Shown piece by piece: positions 24,140 to 31,065 of a stretch of 38,625 nt of DNA (within the stretch, counting starts at the first letter, position 1; each line of letters begins with the position of its first letter). Position numbers and translations under genes: made by a program. Origin of the DNA: Flavobacteriales bacterium UBA5422 (GTDB taxonomy: Bacteria; Bacteroidota; Bacteroidia; Flavobacteriales_D; Crocinitomicaceae); assembly GCA_002409405.1 (NCBI GenBank), contig DHNG01000042.1, forward strand, positions 1-38,625, in the 5' to 3' direction. Below the pieces are notes generated by a model. The model ran no database searches. It was not told the origin of the DNA and worked only from the letters and a program-made list of their open reading frames with translations.

Positions 24140-24177
24140 TCTGTTATTTGTAGGAAACAGCTCATGCAAATAACAGA
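24140..24177. promoter_or_regulatory. 11-bp perfect inverted repeat before dinB operon
   Basis: Arms TCTGTTATTTG (24140-24150) and CAAATAACAGA (24167-24177) are perfect complements with a 16-base spacer. The repeat ends 8 bases before the DinB ATG, in the gap between the divergent AraC and DinB genes. It could be an operator dyad or a leader-RNA stem that hides the start codon region. Confidence 0.5.
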
Positions 24178-24185
24178 TCCCGCGT

Positions 24186-24689
24186 ATGGAAATCACTAAT
24201 ATCGTATCCTTTTTAGATTATTATGAAAAGATCCGGCAACGCACCAATCGTCTTATTGCTGTTATTCCTGAACAACACATGGATTGGGCGTACCTTCCGG
24301 GGAAATTCACCGTTGCCGACCAGATTCGTCACATTGCAGCAATTGAACGGTACATGTTTGCCGAAACCATCCTCGGAAATCCCTGTACGTATGACGGCTG
24401 CGGAAAAGAACTGGCAAATGGTTACGAACAGGTGGTGCAGTATTTCAACGACCGGCACGAAGAATCAATGGGTATTTTTCGCAACCTTAGCGATGAAGAC
24501 CTAAACCGCAAATGCATCACTCCCGGAAATACACCGATTACTGTATGGAAATGGTTGCGCGCAATGACCGAACATGAGATTCATCATCGTGCACAATTGT
24601 ATTTGTATCTCAATATGTTGGGTGTTGCTACTCCTCCTATGTTCGGTTTAAGTTCTGAAGAAATCATCGAAAACAGTCGTATTCACTAA
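24186..24689 (+). CDS. DinB-family four-helix protein
   Basis: Protein of 167 residues of the DinB/YfiT-like metalloprotein group. Features are TNRLIAVIPEQHMDWAYLPG, the first metal ligand His in VADQIRHIAAIERYMFAE, and the paired late histidines EHEIHHRAQLYLYLNMLGV, the DinB signature. Members often act as thiol-dependent transferases or resistance proteins, and some are damage-inducible. First gene of the DinB-DUF1572-UDG-fold operon; 12 bases separate it from the second. Confidence 0.9.
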   Translation: MEITNIVSFLDYYEKIRQRTNRLIAVIPEQHMDWAYLPGKFTVADQIRHIAAIERYMFAETILGNPCTYDGCGKELANGYEQVVQYFNDRHEESMGIFRNLSDEDLNRKCITPGNTPITVWKWLRAMTEHEIHHRAQLYLYLNMLGVATPPMFGLSSEEIIENSRIH

Positions 24690-24701
24690 ATTCTAATTCA
24701 T

Positions 24702-25253
24702 ATGGACAGTTACCTCGAAAGCGTAAAAAAACAATTCCTGTATTATAAAATGGTGGGAGAAAAGGCCATCGATCAGCTGCAGGAAGAACAATTATTCTGG
24801 CAATACAACGGTGAAAGCAACAGCATTGCGATTCTGGTCAATCACATTACCGGAAATATGCTTTCCCGATTCACGGATTTTTTAACTACAGACGGAGAAA
24901 AACCCTGGCGCAACCGGGATGCGGAATTTACCAATCCATTCCACAACAAAGCGGAACTCATGGATCGCTGGAACGCAGGATGGGATTGCCTGATGCGTGC
25001 ATTGAATCAGCTGACAACAGCAGATTTGGAACAAATTGTCTATATCCGCAATGACGGACATACGGTTGCAGAAGCCATTAACCGTCAACTGGCACATTAT
25101 CCGTATCACATCGGTCAGTTGGTATTCATTGCCAAGATGTTGCAAAATGATCATTGGAAGACGTTGTCCATTGCCCGCAATAAATCAAGCGATTACAACG
25201 ACCGGAAATTTTCACAGGACAAGGACAGGAGGCATTTTACAGAGGATTTATAA
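24702..25253 (+). CDS. DUF1572 (DinB-like) protein
   Basis: Protein of 183 residues of the DUF1572 family, a DinB-like four-helix bundle. Recognisable parts are AIDQLQEEQLFWQYNGESNS, AILVNHITGNMLSRFTDFL (first His), GEKPWRNRDAEF, and the C-terminal AHYPYHIGQLVFIAKML with two histidines as likely metal ligands. The fold is shared with the preceding gene, so the tandem may come from an old duplication, though sequence similarity is low. The polar tail SDYNDRKFSQDKDRRHFTEDL is probably disordered. Function unknown. Confidence 0.9.
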   Translation: MDSYLESVKKQFLYYKMVGEKAIDQLQEEQLFWQYNGESNSIAILVNHITGNMLSRFTDFLTTDGEKPWRNRDAEFTNPFHNKAELMDRWNAGWDCLMRALNQLTTADLEQIVYIRNDGHTVAEAINRQLAHYPYHIGQLVFIAKMLQNDHWKTLSIARNKSSDYNDRKFSQDKDRRHFTEDL

Positions 25254-25264
25254 TACTTGATCGT

Positions 25265-25789
25265 ATGCTTATTCATCACCGCTTCTCCAATCGTTCGCTT
25301 TCTAAAACAGCACGTATTGTAATTGTCGGGACATTCAATCCTGAAACGCCGGAAAACATGGCGGATTTCTTTTATGGAAGGGTACAAAATCATTTGTGGA
25401 CCTTACTTCCGGAAGCATTCGGACATCCATCCCTGAAAAAAAAGAGCAAAGAAGAAAAGGTGCGATTCATGCACCGGCACCACATTGAATTTACAGATGT
25501 AATTACAGCCGTTGATGTAGAAAAACCGGATGATTACCGCGATGACTATATTGATTCCGAAGTAACGGAATGGACAGATGTGATCGGGCAACTTCAGGAG
25601 CTACCGAATCTGCAAAAGGTATGTGTCACACGGAAAAGTTTCTCCGGAATCCCACACATCCGAAAGCGATTAGAGGAAATCGAAGCGTATTGCCAAGGAC
25701 ATGGTATCCATTTTCACTACCTCATCACTCCTGCACGAGGATATACTGCTGCAAAGCAGGCGGAATGGGATGCATTTTTTAACGATTAA
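25265..25789 (+). CDS. Uracil-DNA-glycosylase-superfamily-like protein
   Basis: Protein of 174 residues that I place in the UDG superfamily by pattern. VIVGTFNPETPENMADFFYG matches the first catalytic-loop layout (G-T-F/x-P...F-Y/Y-G), GRVQNHLWTLL resembles the following N-x-F/L-W helix of MUG-like and family 6 glycosylases, and ITPARGY sits where the second loop (usually with a His or Asn before S/P) would be. The catalytic Asn/Asp of standard UDGs is replaced by Asn in FNPET. It could remove damaged bases, but activity cannot be claimed. Third gene of the DinB operon, which fits a DNA-damage theme only loosely. Confidence 0.65.
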   Translation: MLIHHRFSNRSLSKTARIVIVGTFNPETPENMADFFYGRVQNHLWTLLPEAFGHPSLKKKSKEEKVRFMHRHHIEFTDVITAVDVEKPDDYRDDYIDSEVTEWTDVIGQLQELPNLQKVCVTRKSFSGIPHIRKRLEEIEAYCQGHGIHFHYLITPARGYTAAKQAEWDAFFND

Positions 25790-25798
25790 TTGCATAAG

Positions 25799-25947
25799 TC
25801 CTCCCCCTTTATCCCCCTCCAAAGGGGGAAGTGTTTACTCAACAACTATTATTTTCTGCAAAAATGAGAGCAATTACTTTCTATTAAATTATTTGTTTCC
25901 CGTGATGGATTTCGTCTCCCCCTTTGGAGGGGGATAAAGGGGGAGGA
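25799..25947. repeat. Repeat element A with 31-bp inverted termini
   Basis: A 149-base element bounded by a perfect 31-base inverted repeat, 25799-25829 and 25917-25947, made of alternating C5/G5 runs (core CCCCCTCCAAAGGGGG). Each arm can itself fold through CCCCCTTT/AAAGGGGG. The AT-rich interior (about 87 bases) has no gene. A related copy lies at 30815-30964. It looks like a miniature inverted-repeat element. It occupies most of the gap 25790-25983, which holds no coding sequence. Confidence 0.8.
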
Positions 25948-25983
25948 TATAGCACGACACGAACTACATCAATAGTTCATAAC

Positions 25984-26673
25984 TTATTCAATATAAATTT
26001 CAACGATTTCTTTCGGACAGTTGTAACGTATCGGAAACGTATCTCCTAATCCTTTACTCACGATCAGAGTTGTAGTTCCGATCTGTTTTCTGTCGACACA
26101 ATACTTGTACAATAAACTCCCTGGATATAAATGACCAGCTTTAGATTTCCAGAACACAAATTGCCCTCCGTGCAAATGTCCTCCAAGAACAAGTTGCAGA
26201 TGTTCTATATTCTTCTTTTCTATTTTTTCAGGATTGTGGAGCAATGCAATGTGTATTGAATGATCACTTCTGATTTGTTCAACCAACTCCCATGGATGCA
26301 ATTCATAACGATACCCCTTTGGAGAAACAAACAAATATGTTGTCCCATTTAACAATGTACAGTTATCAATCTCATTGAGTTGTTCCATTCTCTTGCGTCC
26401 ATACAACAGATCGTGGTTTCCAGCAATAAACACTACAGGGGCAATCTGTGAGACAGATCTGAATAAATCTCTCACCATATAATATCCCATCGGAGAATCA
26501 AAATAATCACCTGTCAGCACAATCAAATCAGGAGGACTTTCTTCCACATAAGCAATAATGTCTGCTGCAACTTTTTTACGGTAGAAAAAATGAAGATCAC
26601 TCAGGTGTACAATTTTTAACCGTTCATGCCCGCCACGCAGCCGCACTATTTCTGTTCGAATCTGTAACTCCAT
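25984..26673 (-). CDS. Calcineurin-like metallophosphoesterase (YkuE type)
   Basis: About 229 residues from the Met at 26673, whose ATG overlaps the preceding stop as TGATG; a Met two codons earlier is possible. All five metal-site blocks are present: HLSDLHF (Asp26, His28), LTGDYFD (Asp56), FIAGNHDLL (Asn86-His87-Asp88), IALLHNPE, and GGHLHGGQ. The family hydrolyses phosphoesters; relatives such as YkuE and lipid-A/UDP-diacylglucosamine hydrolases act at membranes. Co-transcribed with a diacylglycerol/undecaprenol kinase two genes upstream, so a lipid phosphate substrate is an attractive inference. Confidence 0.93.
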   Translation of the reverse strand: MELQIRTEIVRLRGGHERLKIVHLSDLHFFYRKKVAADIIAYVEESPPDLIVLTGDYFDSPMGYYMVRDLFRSVSQIAPVVFIAGNHDLLYGRKRMEQLNEIDNCTLLNGTTYLFVSPKGYRYELHPWELVEQIRSDHSIHIALLHNPEKIEKKNIEHLQLVLGGHLHGGQFVFWKSKAGHLYPGSLLYKYCVDRKQIGTTTLIVSKGLGDTFPIRYNCPKEIVEIYIE

Positions 26674-27191
26674 CACCAACGATTTCCTAAAAAGAGAATC
26701 ACAATACCCATGGAAGCCAGAATTGATTGTAGATTTCGAGGTTCTACTTCAATCGGTCTGTTCGCCCGAAATAACTGTGCAACCAAAAAGAAAATCAACA
26801 TCGTGTAGACATCCAGCAAATCACAGGTACCGTCTGTTAATTGCAGGAATTGTAGCAACTCAATTGACAATCCGAGTCCGAGCGGGACGGTATGTAAAGA
26901 AAAACGACAGGATAACCAATGAAGGGATACATCTTTTAATAAAATAGTTAATGAAAACACCCATAAGCCAGCCGGAAGATTATACACTAAAAAATCGTTC
27001 AGGGGAAGCCACTGCTTAACAGATTCTTTTACAAGTTTCAGGTTCGGAAACACTGAAAACAAGTAGTGATTCAGCATGATTTCGCCAGATCTGTAAAACA
27101 AGTAGATCAGCAGACATATCAGTCCCGAAAGGAAAAGAAGTGTATAATTTATAACGTTTCTGTTATTCAACCCTATCCTCTGCATATTCAT
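26673..27191 (-). CDS. VanZ-like membrane protein
   Basis: Protein of 172 residues with four to five membrane segments. The region GLSIELLQFLQLTDGTCDLLDVYTMLIFFLVAQLF follows the VanZ-like layout, with Glu and Gln on one helix, then D..D before the last helix. VanZ proteins are linked to teicoplanin resistance or remain uncharacterised. It overlaps the DUF1361 stop by four bases and its own TGA overlaps the next ATG, so translation of the operon is coupled. The match is moderate; a start at Met3 is possible. Confidence 0.7.
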   Translation of the reverse strand: MNMQRIGLNNRNVINYTLLFLSGLICLLIYLFYRSGEIMLNHYLFSVFPNLKLVKESVKQWLPLNDFLVYNLPAGLWVFSLTILLKDVSLHWLSCRFSLHTVPLGLGLSIELLQFLQLTDGTCDLLDVYTMLIFFLVAQLFRANRPIEVEPRNLQSILASMGIVILFLGNRW

Positions 27192-27880
27192 GTTGTTTTA
27201 TGTATGCTCTTCTCACTTTCACTTCGTGTTGTCACAATTTTAAAGGACCAATACAGCACACAAAGAAACAGTCCCATGAAAATGGTAACTCCCCAGGTTC
27301 CGGGATGCCCCAGCGGATCAACTAACCGTTCAGCGATATCTTCAATGATGTGAAAAGGTTTATGAATTACGTCCCAGCTATTCCAGCGAAGAAATCTTCC
27401 GATGTAGATACCAAAACCTGAGAGAAAAAACAGGAAGATGATCAAAACTGTTCTGTACTGTTGTTTGATAACCCCGGATACCATCCGTTCCAACTCCCAC
27501 AAGCTCATAAAACCGGCTAGTAATCCTGTCCACGCATATGTAAGAATTAACATCAAATCGAACCAGACAGGCATCGAAGATCTATCTGTCAGGTGGTATA
27601 AATCTGTCAAAATATATGGTGCGTTCGGAAAGAACAATAACCAGCATGCAATCAATGGAATCACAATGATAGTTGATTGTCTCAACGCAGGATGAATGCT
27701 GATGAGGCTAGTCAACAACCACGGAATAAATGCCAGAAACAGGTTCCAATTCAGAAAAAGAAAATGGAGGGTTTCCGTATAGGTATATCTGAAAATAGAA
27801 AGGCTGACACATAAAAGCGTAAGAATTCCCAGGAATAGGCTTTCTTCAAGCCGGTTTGTCTGCTTAAGTAGTTTTAACAT
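27188..27880 (-). CDS. DUF1361-family membrane protein
   Basis: Protein of 230 residues with six to seven membrane helices matching DUF1361: LNWNLFLAFIPWLLTSL, WLLFFPNAPYILTDLYHL, VWFDLMLILTYAWTGLLAGF, and GIYIGRFLRWNSWDVIHKP, the last being the family's most conserved stretch. Function is unknown. The start overlaps the DgkA stop by seven bases, and the stop overlaps the VanZ-like start by four, so it belongs to the kinase-phosphoesterase operon. The many aromatic and charged residues at membrane edges (N, D, R in FLRWNSWD) suggest a transport or enzymatic site. Confidence 0.9.
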   Translation of the reverse strand: MLKLLKQTNRLEESLFLGILTLLCVSLSIFRYTYTETLHFLFLNWNLFLAFIPWLLTSLISIHPALRQSTIIVIPLIACWLLFFPNAPYILTDLYHLTDRSSMPVWFDLMLILTYAWTGLLAGFMSLWELERMVSGVIKQQYRTVLIIFLFFLSGFGIYIGRFLRWNSWDVIHKPFHIIEDIAERLVDPLGHPGTWGVTIFMGLFLCVLYWSFKIVTTRSESEKSIHKTT

Positions 27881-28251
27881 GATTCAGTCAATTTTGGTAA
27901 AAAAATAAGGATTCCAACAAGTAATGCTGTGATTGCACTAACAAGAACTCCGGCGGCTGCGATGTCTTTTATTTTTTTGATTACAGGATTTTTTTCCGGA
28001 GCAATCAAATCGGACATATTTTCAAGTACTGTGTTAATAATCTCGGCAGTTATGACCAATCCCATTGCCAATACGAGAGCACCCCATTCCAAAGTGGAAA
28101 GATTGACACAATATCCTGTCACAAGTACAACAATTAGTGCAAACAAATGAATTCTGAAATTGTGTTCTTCTTTCAACAATATCCGCAATCCGTTAAATGC
28201 ATATCGAAAGCTTTTGATTCGACTAACGAGTGAAAATCGGTGTGGTATCAT
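27874..28251 (-). CDS. dgkA: Diacylglycerol kinase (DgkA-type)
   Basis: Protein of 125 residues of the small integral membrane kinase family (prokaryotic DgkA / undecaprenol kinase). Motifs are EEHNFRIHLFAL (Glu28-29, early helix), LVITAEIINTVLENMSDLI with Glu70, Asn73 and Glu77 of the catalytic core, and KKIKDIAAAGVLVSA (Lys95, Asp96). It phosphorylates diacylglycerol or undecaprenol at the inner membrane with ATP. Gram-positive and many Bacteroidota members prefer undecaprenol, so substrate is left open. First gene of the operon with DUF1361, VanZ-like and phosphoesterase genes; 10 bases after the DUF4173 stop. Confidence 0.92.
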   Translation of the reverse strand: MIPHRFSLVSRIKSFRYAFNGLRILLKEEHNFRIHLFALIVVLVTGYCVNLSTLEWGALVLAMGLVITAEIINTVLENMSDLIAPEKNPVIKKIKDIAAAGVLVSAITALLVGILIFLPKLTESC

Positions 28252-28261
28252 CCTTCTCTTT

Positions 28262-29707
28262 TTAGTTTATTTCGGTTTGCTTTATCTCTCTGTATATCCG
28301 ATCGTCTTTCAGGTTCCATGACTGCCATTTTTTCTGATGATACCTCTTTAAAAAATCCTTCTTTTTACACATTAATTTCTCTTTAAATGGTCTACTTGCC
28401 CAACCATACCTGTCTACTGGTAGTTCTCCCCAGTTCTTTAATAAAAAAGGAAGACTCGTTTCGGGTAAATTTTCAAGGTAATAATCTCGTTCAATTGAAG
28501 GTTGACAGGTTGTATTGTGGTGAAAAACAATCTGGTTCCAGTTGAACAGCGAACTGACAACTAATATGCTAAAAACAGACCATGTATTTGTTCTCAGCAG
28601 GTAGGTATTACTTTTTACACGGGTAATTTTGATCCATGTCAATATCAGACCGACCAACGTTACCAACAGGTAAATATACACGCCGATTCGTTTGTGTGTC
28701 AGTCCAAATGCATCAATGTAACTGTAGTTTTTGTGAATGCATGTGAATAGCAAAATGATGTTTTGCGCAATCCAGATCAATGCAACTGTTTTTATTTTTC
28801 TGTTCTTTGAATAAAAATTGAGATTTCCTCGAAAAAAGAAAAGTGTTACAAGAATAGCGACAATGACTGAGAAAATAGAACTGTTCACTCCCTGGTGAAT
28901 GTAATCGGAGTACAGAGAAATGTCCTTTTTTGCAAACAGAATGTACTGAATATCCAGGTAATTGACAAGCAGTAATAAACTGTTGAGTAACCCAAACATC
29001 AATATTCCGGAACCGTATTCGGTATCAATGGACCGGAACAACGAAATTTCTTTTTCATTGATTCCACTTAAATAATTGACGGACGTTCGATCTTTATTCA
29101 CTAATGGGAAATATGAATACTGATTGAAAAAAAAGTACAACAGAAAGGTTCCGAAGAGCAAAAATTGAATGAAATCCCATGAAATGTCAAATGCAAACTG
29201 GTTCACAAAATTGGAAAACACCGGGTTCGAATCTTTGTACACAAAAAAGAAAAACAGAAGAATTACTGAAGGAATCAAGAATTTCAAAAGAGTCCCAACG
29301 GTCATATTAAAGACCCTGGATTCTTTATCCGTTGCATCTGTCAGCTTGTCAATTCCGTTCACCAAGCGAATCAATGGAGAAACAATGTAATTGAAACCCG
29401 TCTGAATCAATGCAAAGAATAACGACGCTTCCTTCTCCCTGCTCAGATTCGCCAACAACAACAATGCAATGACATTCCCGATACACGACAATACACTTCC
29501 ATACAAAAATGCTCCGGTTGCTGTCATCAAAGCACCCACAGCTACCAGACACCAATTCTTTTGTCTCAGCAATGAAGGATCCAGCACTCCTAAACATGTG
29601 ATTACAATCCCATTAAAAATAAGCACATTTATTCCTATCGACTGCTGAAAAAACAGGTAACAGTAAACAATCAGACTGATCAGCAAAAAAACAGTTTTCT
29701 TTTTCAT
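28262..29707 (-). CDS. DUF4173-family membrane protein
   Basis: Polytopic membrane protein of 481 residues with about 11-12 helices. The family core is very clear: VNYLSGINEKEISLFRSID, then TEYGSGILMFGLLNSLLLL, the SLYSDYIHQGVNSSIFS segment, FFFRGNLNFYSKNRKIKTVA and FGLTHKRIGVYIYLL. DUF4173 proteins are common in Bacteroidota, often beside a small winged-helix regulator, as here. Function is unknown. A palindrome (29734-29750) identical in arms to one upstream of the neighbouring operon covers its promoter region, suggesting co-regulation. C-terminal 80 residues are soluble and basic. Confidence 0.9.
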   Translation of the reverse strand: MKKKTVFLLISLIVYCYLFFQQSIGINVLIFNGIVITCLGVLDPSLLRQKNWCLVAVGALMTATGAFLYGSVLSCIGNVIALLLLANLSREKEASLFFALIQTGFNYIVSPLIRLVNGIDKLTDATDKESRVFNMTVGTLLKFLIPSVILLFFFFVYKDSNPVFSNFVNQFAFDISWDFIQFLLFGTFLLYFFFNQYSYFPLVNKDRTSVNYLSGINEKEISLFRSIDTEYGSGILMFGLLNSLLLLVNYLDIQYILFAKKDISLYSDYIHQGVNSSIFSVIVAILVTLFFFRGNLNFYSKNRKIKTVALIWIAQNIILLFTCIHKNYSYIDAFGLTHKRIGVYIYLLVTLVGLILTWIKITRVKSNTYLLRTNTWSVFSILVVSSLFNWNQIVFHHNTTCQPSIERDYYLENLPETSLPFLLKNWGELPVDRYGWASRPFKEKLMCKKKDFLKRYHQKKWQSWNLKDDRIYREIKQTEIN

Positions 29708-29733
29708 ATTATTTGAGTTTAAATTTAAAAAGC

Positions 29734-29750
29734 ACTTTGAATTTCAAAGT
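29734..29750. promoter_or_regulatory. Palindrome ACTTTG-N5-CAAAGT, copy 1
   Basis: ACTTTG (29734-29739), five bases AATTT, CAAAGT (29745-29750), upstream of the DUF4173 start at 29707. The flanks (AAAAAGC before, AAA after) are also shared with copy 2 at 30706. On the minus strand the upstream arm forms TTACTTTG, a near-consensus -7 element, so a bound protein would cover the promoter. Confidence 0.7.
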
Positions 29751-29769
29751 AAAAAATTAAAAAAATAGT

Positions 29770-30063
29770 TTATCGTTTCAGGAGCTGTTCTAACGCATTC
29801 AAATGCTCATCAAAAGCACGCCTCCCCTCTGCAGTCACAGAATAGCTGGTATTGGTTTTTTTTCCTACAAATTTCTTTTCCACTGTCAGGTATCCTGCTT
29901 TTTCCAACGCAGCAATGTGACTGGCAATGTTACCGTCACTAGCATCCAGCATTTCCTTCAAGGTCAGAAAATCGACTGCATCATTGACCATCAACATGGA
30001 CATGATTCCAAGCCGGATCCGACTTTCAAATGCTTTATTTAACTGTGTTATAAACGATTTCAT
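29770..30063 (-). CDS. Winged-helix regulator (HTH_27/MarR-like)
   Basis: Stand-alone winged-helix protein of 97 residues. FESRIRLGIMSMLMVNDAVDF begins the domain, LTLKEMLDASDGNIASHIAALEKAGYL is the HTH with the D-G-N-I-A-S-H recognition start, and VEKKFVGKKTNTSYSVTAEG is the wing. This is the DNA-binding type found next to small membrane proteins and DUF4173 genes in Bacteroidota. It overlaps the stop of the preceding membrane gene by four bases (ATGA). By position it is the best candidate to bind the two ACTTTG-N5-CAAAGT boxes, thus autoregulating its operon and controlling DUF4173. Confidence 0.92.
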   Translation of the reverse strand: MKSFITQLNKAFESRIRLGIMSMLMVNDAVDFLTLKEMLDASDGNIASHIAALEKAGYLTVEKKFVGKKTNTSYSVTAEGRRAFDEHLNALEQLLKR

Positions 30064-30698
30064 TTCTTCCGGTCGTATTTATAATACATGGAAATCCCAT
30101 AAAATATGTGCAGTACTCCAAAACCAATCAGCCAAAAATACAAACCATATCCGTAAAAGAACAAAGCTGCTAATCCCAGTATGATTTCAAGCAGTCCCAG
30201 ATAGCGGATATCATTCAAGGTATATTTACTGCTATTGACAAGTGCCAATCCATAAAAGATCAACATTCCGGGTGCAATTAACCCCACTAATCGGTGGTAA
30301 TACATAGCAATGCAGAACACGCCTCCTACAGATAAGGGAATAAACAAGTTCACAAGCAGTTGCCGGGAAGCTTTTGTCCAGACTTTTTGTCCCTGTTTCT
30401 TTGCTTTTCTAGCAGTAAAATACCATCCTCCCAGTAATGCAATTACCAAAACAGACAGTGCAATTATCGTCAGGTGGATAAATAACATATTGTAATCAGG
30501 ATACCCTTGATCAACATAGGAAGTATCTAGTTCGTGAAAAAATTGCTTTACCTTCCAATGGGCGATTCCTGCTCCTATCAATGCAACAACACCAATAAAA
30601 ACACCTGACAATCCGCTTAGTGAAATAAAACGTGTGGATCGCTCCATCATGGAACGGATATCTGTCAAATCCTGTAAATAATCTTTTTCCTGACTCAT
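30060..30698 (-). CDS. Five-helix membrane protein, partner of regulator
   Basis: Start taken at the Met at 30698 (212 residues); the longer frame from 30770 would run through the operator box. A cytosolic start MSQEKDYLQDLTDIRSMMER, with a coiled-coil look, leads to five or six membrane helices (for example SGLSGVFIGVVALIGAGIAH, LTIIALSVLVIALLGGW and LGLLEIILGLAALFFYGYG). No named family is recognised, but this layout next to a winged-helix regulator is common in Bacteroidota. It overlaps the regulator start by four bases, so the two are translationally coupled. The N-terminal segment may sense or bind the regulator (inference). Confidence 0.8.
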   Translation of the reverse strand: MSQEKDYLQDLTDIRSMMERSTRFISLSGLSGVFIGVVALIGAGIAHWKVKQFFHELDTSYVDQGYPDYNMLFIHLTIIALSVLVIALLGGWYFTARKAKKQGQKVWTKASRQLLVNLFIPLSVGGVFCIAMYYHRLVGLIAPGMLIFYGLALVNSSKYTLNDIRYLGLLEIILGLAALFFYGYGLYFWLIGFGVLHIFYGISMYYKYDRKK

Positions 30699-30705
30699 AA
30701 AAAGC

Positions 30706-30722
30706 ACTTTGAAAAACAAAGT
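30706..30722. promoter_or_regulatory. Palindrome ACTTTG-N5-CAAAGT, copy 2
   Basis: ACTTTG (30706-30711), AAAAA, CAAAGT (30717-30722), with the same AAAAAGC flank as copy 1. It ends 8 bases upstream of the start at 30698 and includes a TTACTTTG -7-like element on the minus strand. It is likely the autoregulatory operator of the membrane protein/winged-helix operon. Confidence 0.7.
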
Positions 30723-30814
30723 AAATAAATCTTTTTGAATTACAGAAATACTATTGGGAAAAATTAACAAAAGAGATTGTGGTGGATGAATGCTACTGTG
30801 TATGAAATTAAGCA

Positions 30815-30964
30815 GTTGTTATCTTCCCCCTCCAAAGGGGGAAATATCCGCACATCTGATTGTGTATTGGTTTTTAATACTAATTGTTTCTTCTCTATGT
30901 ATTTATTATTCAGAGTGTATTTCGTTTCCCCCTTTGGAGGGGGATTAAGGGGGAGGATAACAAC
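30815..30964. repeat. Repeat element B, relative of element A
   Basis: About 150 bases bounded by GTTGTTATC (30815-30823) and GATAACAAC (30956-30964), perfect inverted arms, each followed inward by C5/G5 runs. The right end matches the right end of element A almost base for base (ATTTCGT, then the G/C runs, then GGATA). The left arm lacks about 11 bases present in A. The AT-rich interior shares the TAAT..TTGTTTC and TGTATTTCGT words with A. It lies in the gap 30771-31065, which holds no credible gene apart from this element and the acs terminator. Confidence 0.75.
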
Positions 30965-31010
30965 ATAAATGAAAGAACATACCTCATCTATACATTTTCC
31001 ACCAGGAGAA

Positions 31011-31041
31011 TAAAAAAGAGGTTGCCAAAATGACAACCTCT
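31011..31041 (-). terminator. Intrinsic terminator of acs
   Basis: Minus strand: AGAGGTTG (31041-31034), a 9-base loop, CAACCTCT (31024-31017), then a T run (31017-31012). An 8-bp stem followed by six T is a textbook Rho-independent terminator, 25 bases after the acs stop. Confidence 0.85.
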
Positions 31042-31065
31042 CCGATATTTATAGTCGCAGGGTGA

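Noticed and set aside
25799..25830. Hairpin arm of element A as a transcription terminator for the DinB operon
   Set aside because: There is no T run after the stem in either direction, and the same arm recurs inside a repeat element.
25701..25937. Plus-strand frame of 78 codons across repeat element A
   Set aside because: Overlaps the real UDG-fold gene in another frame and then reads the repeat arms.
30764..31036. Small frames within repeat element B (with PPPKGE and PPLEGE peptides)
   Set aside because: These peptides are simply the C5/G5 arms translated; they change with every copy of the element and have no start context.
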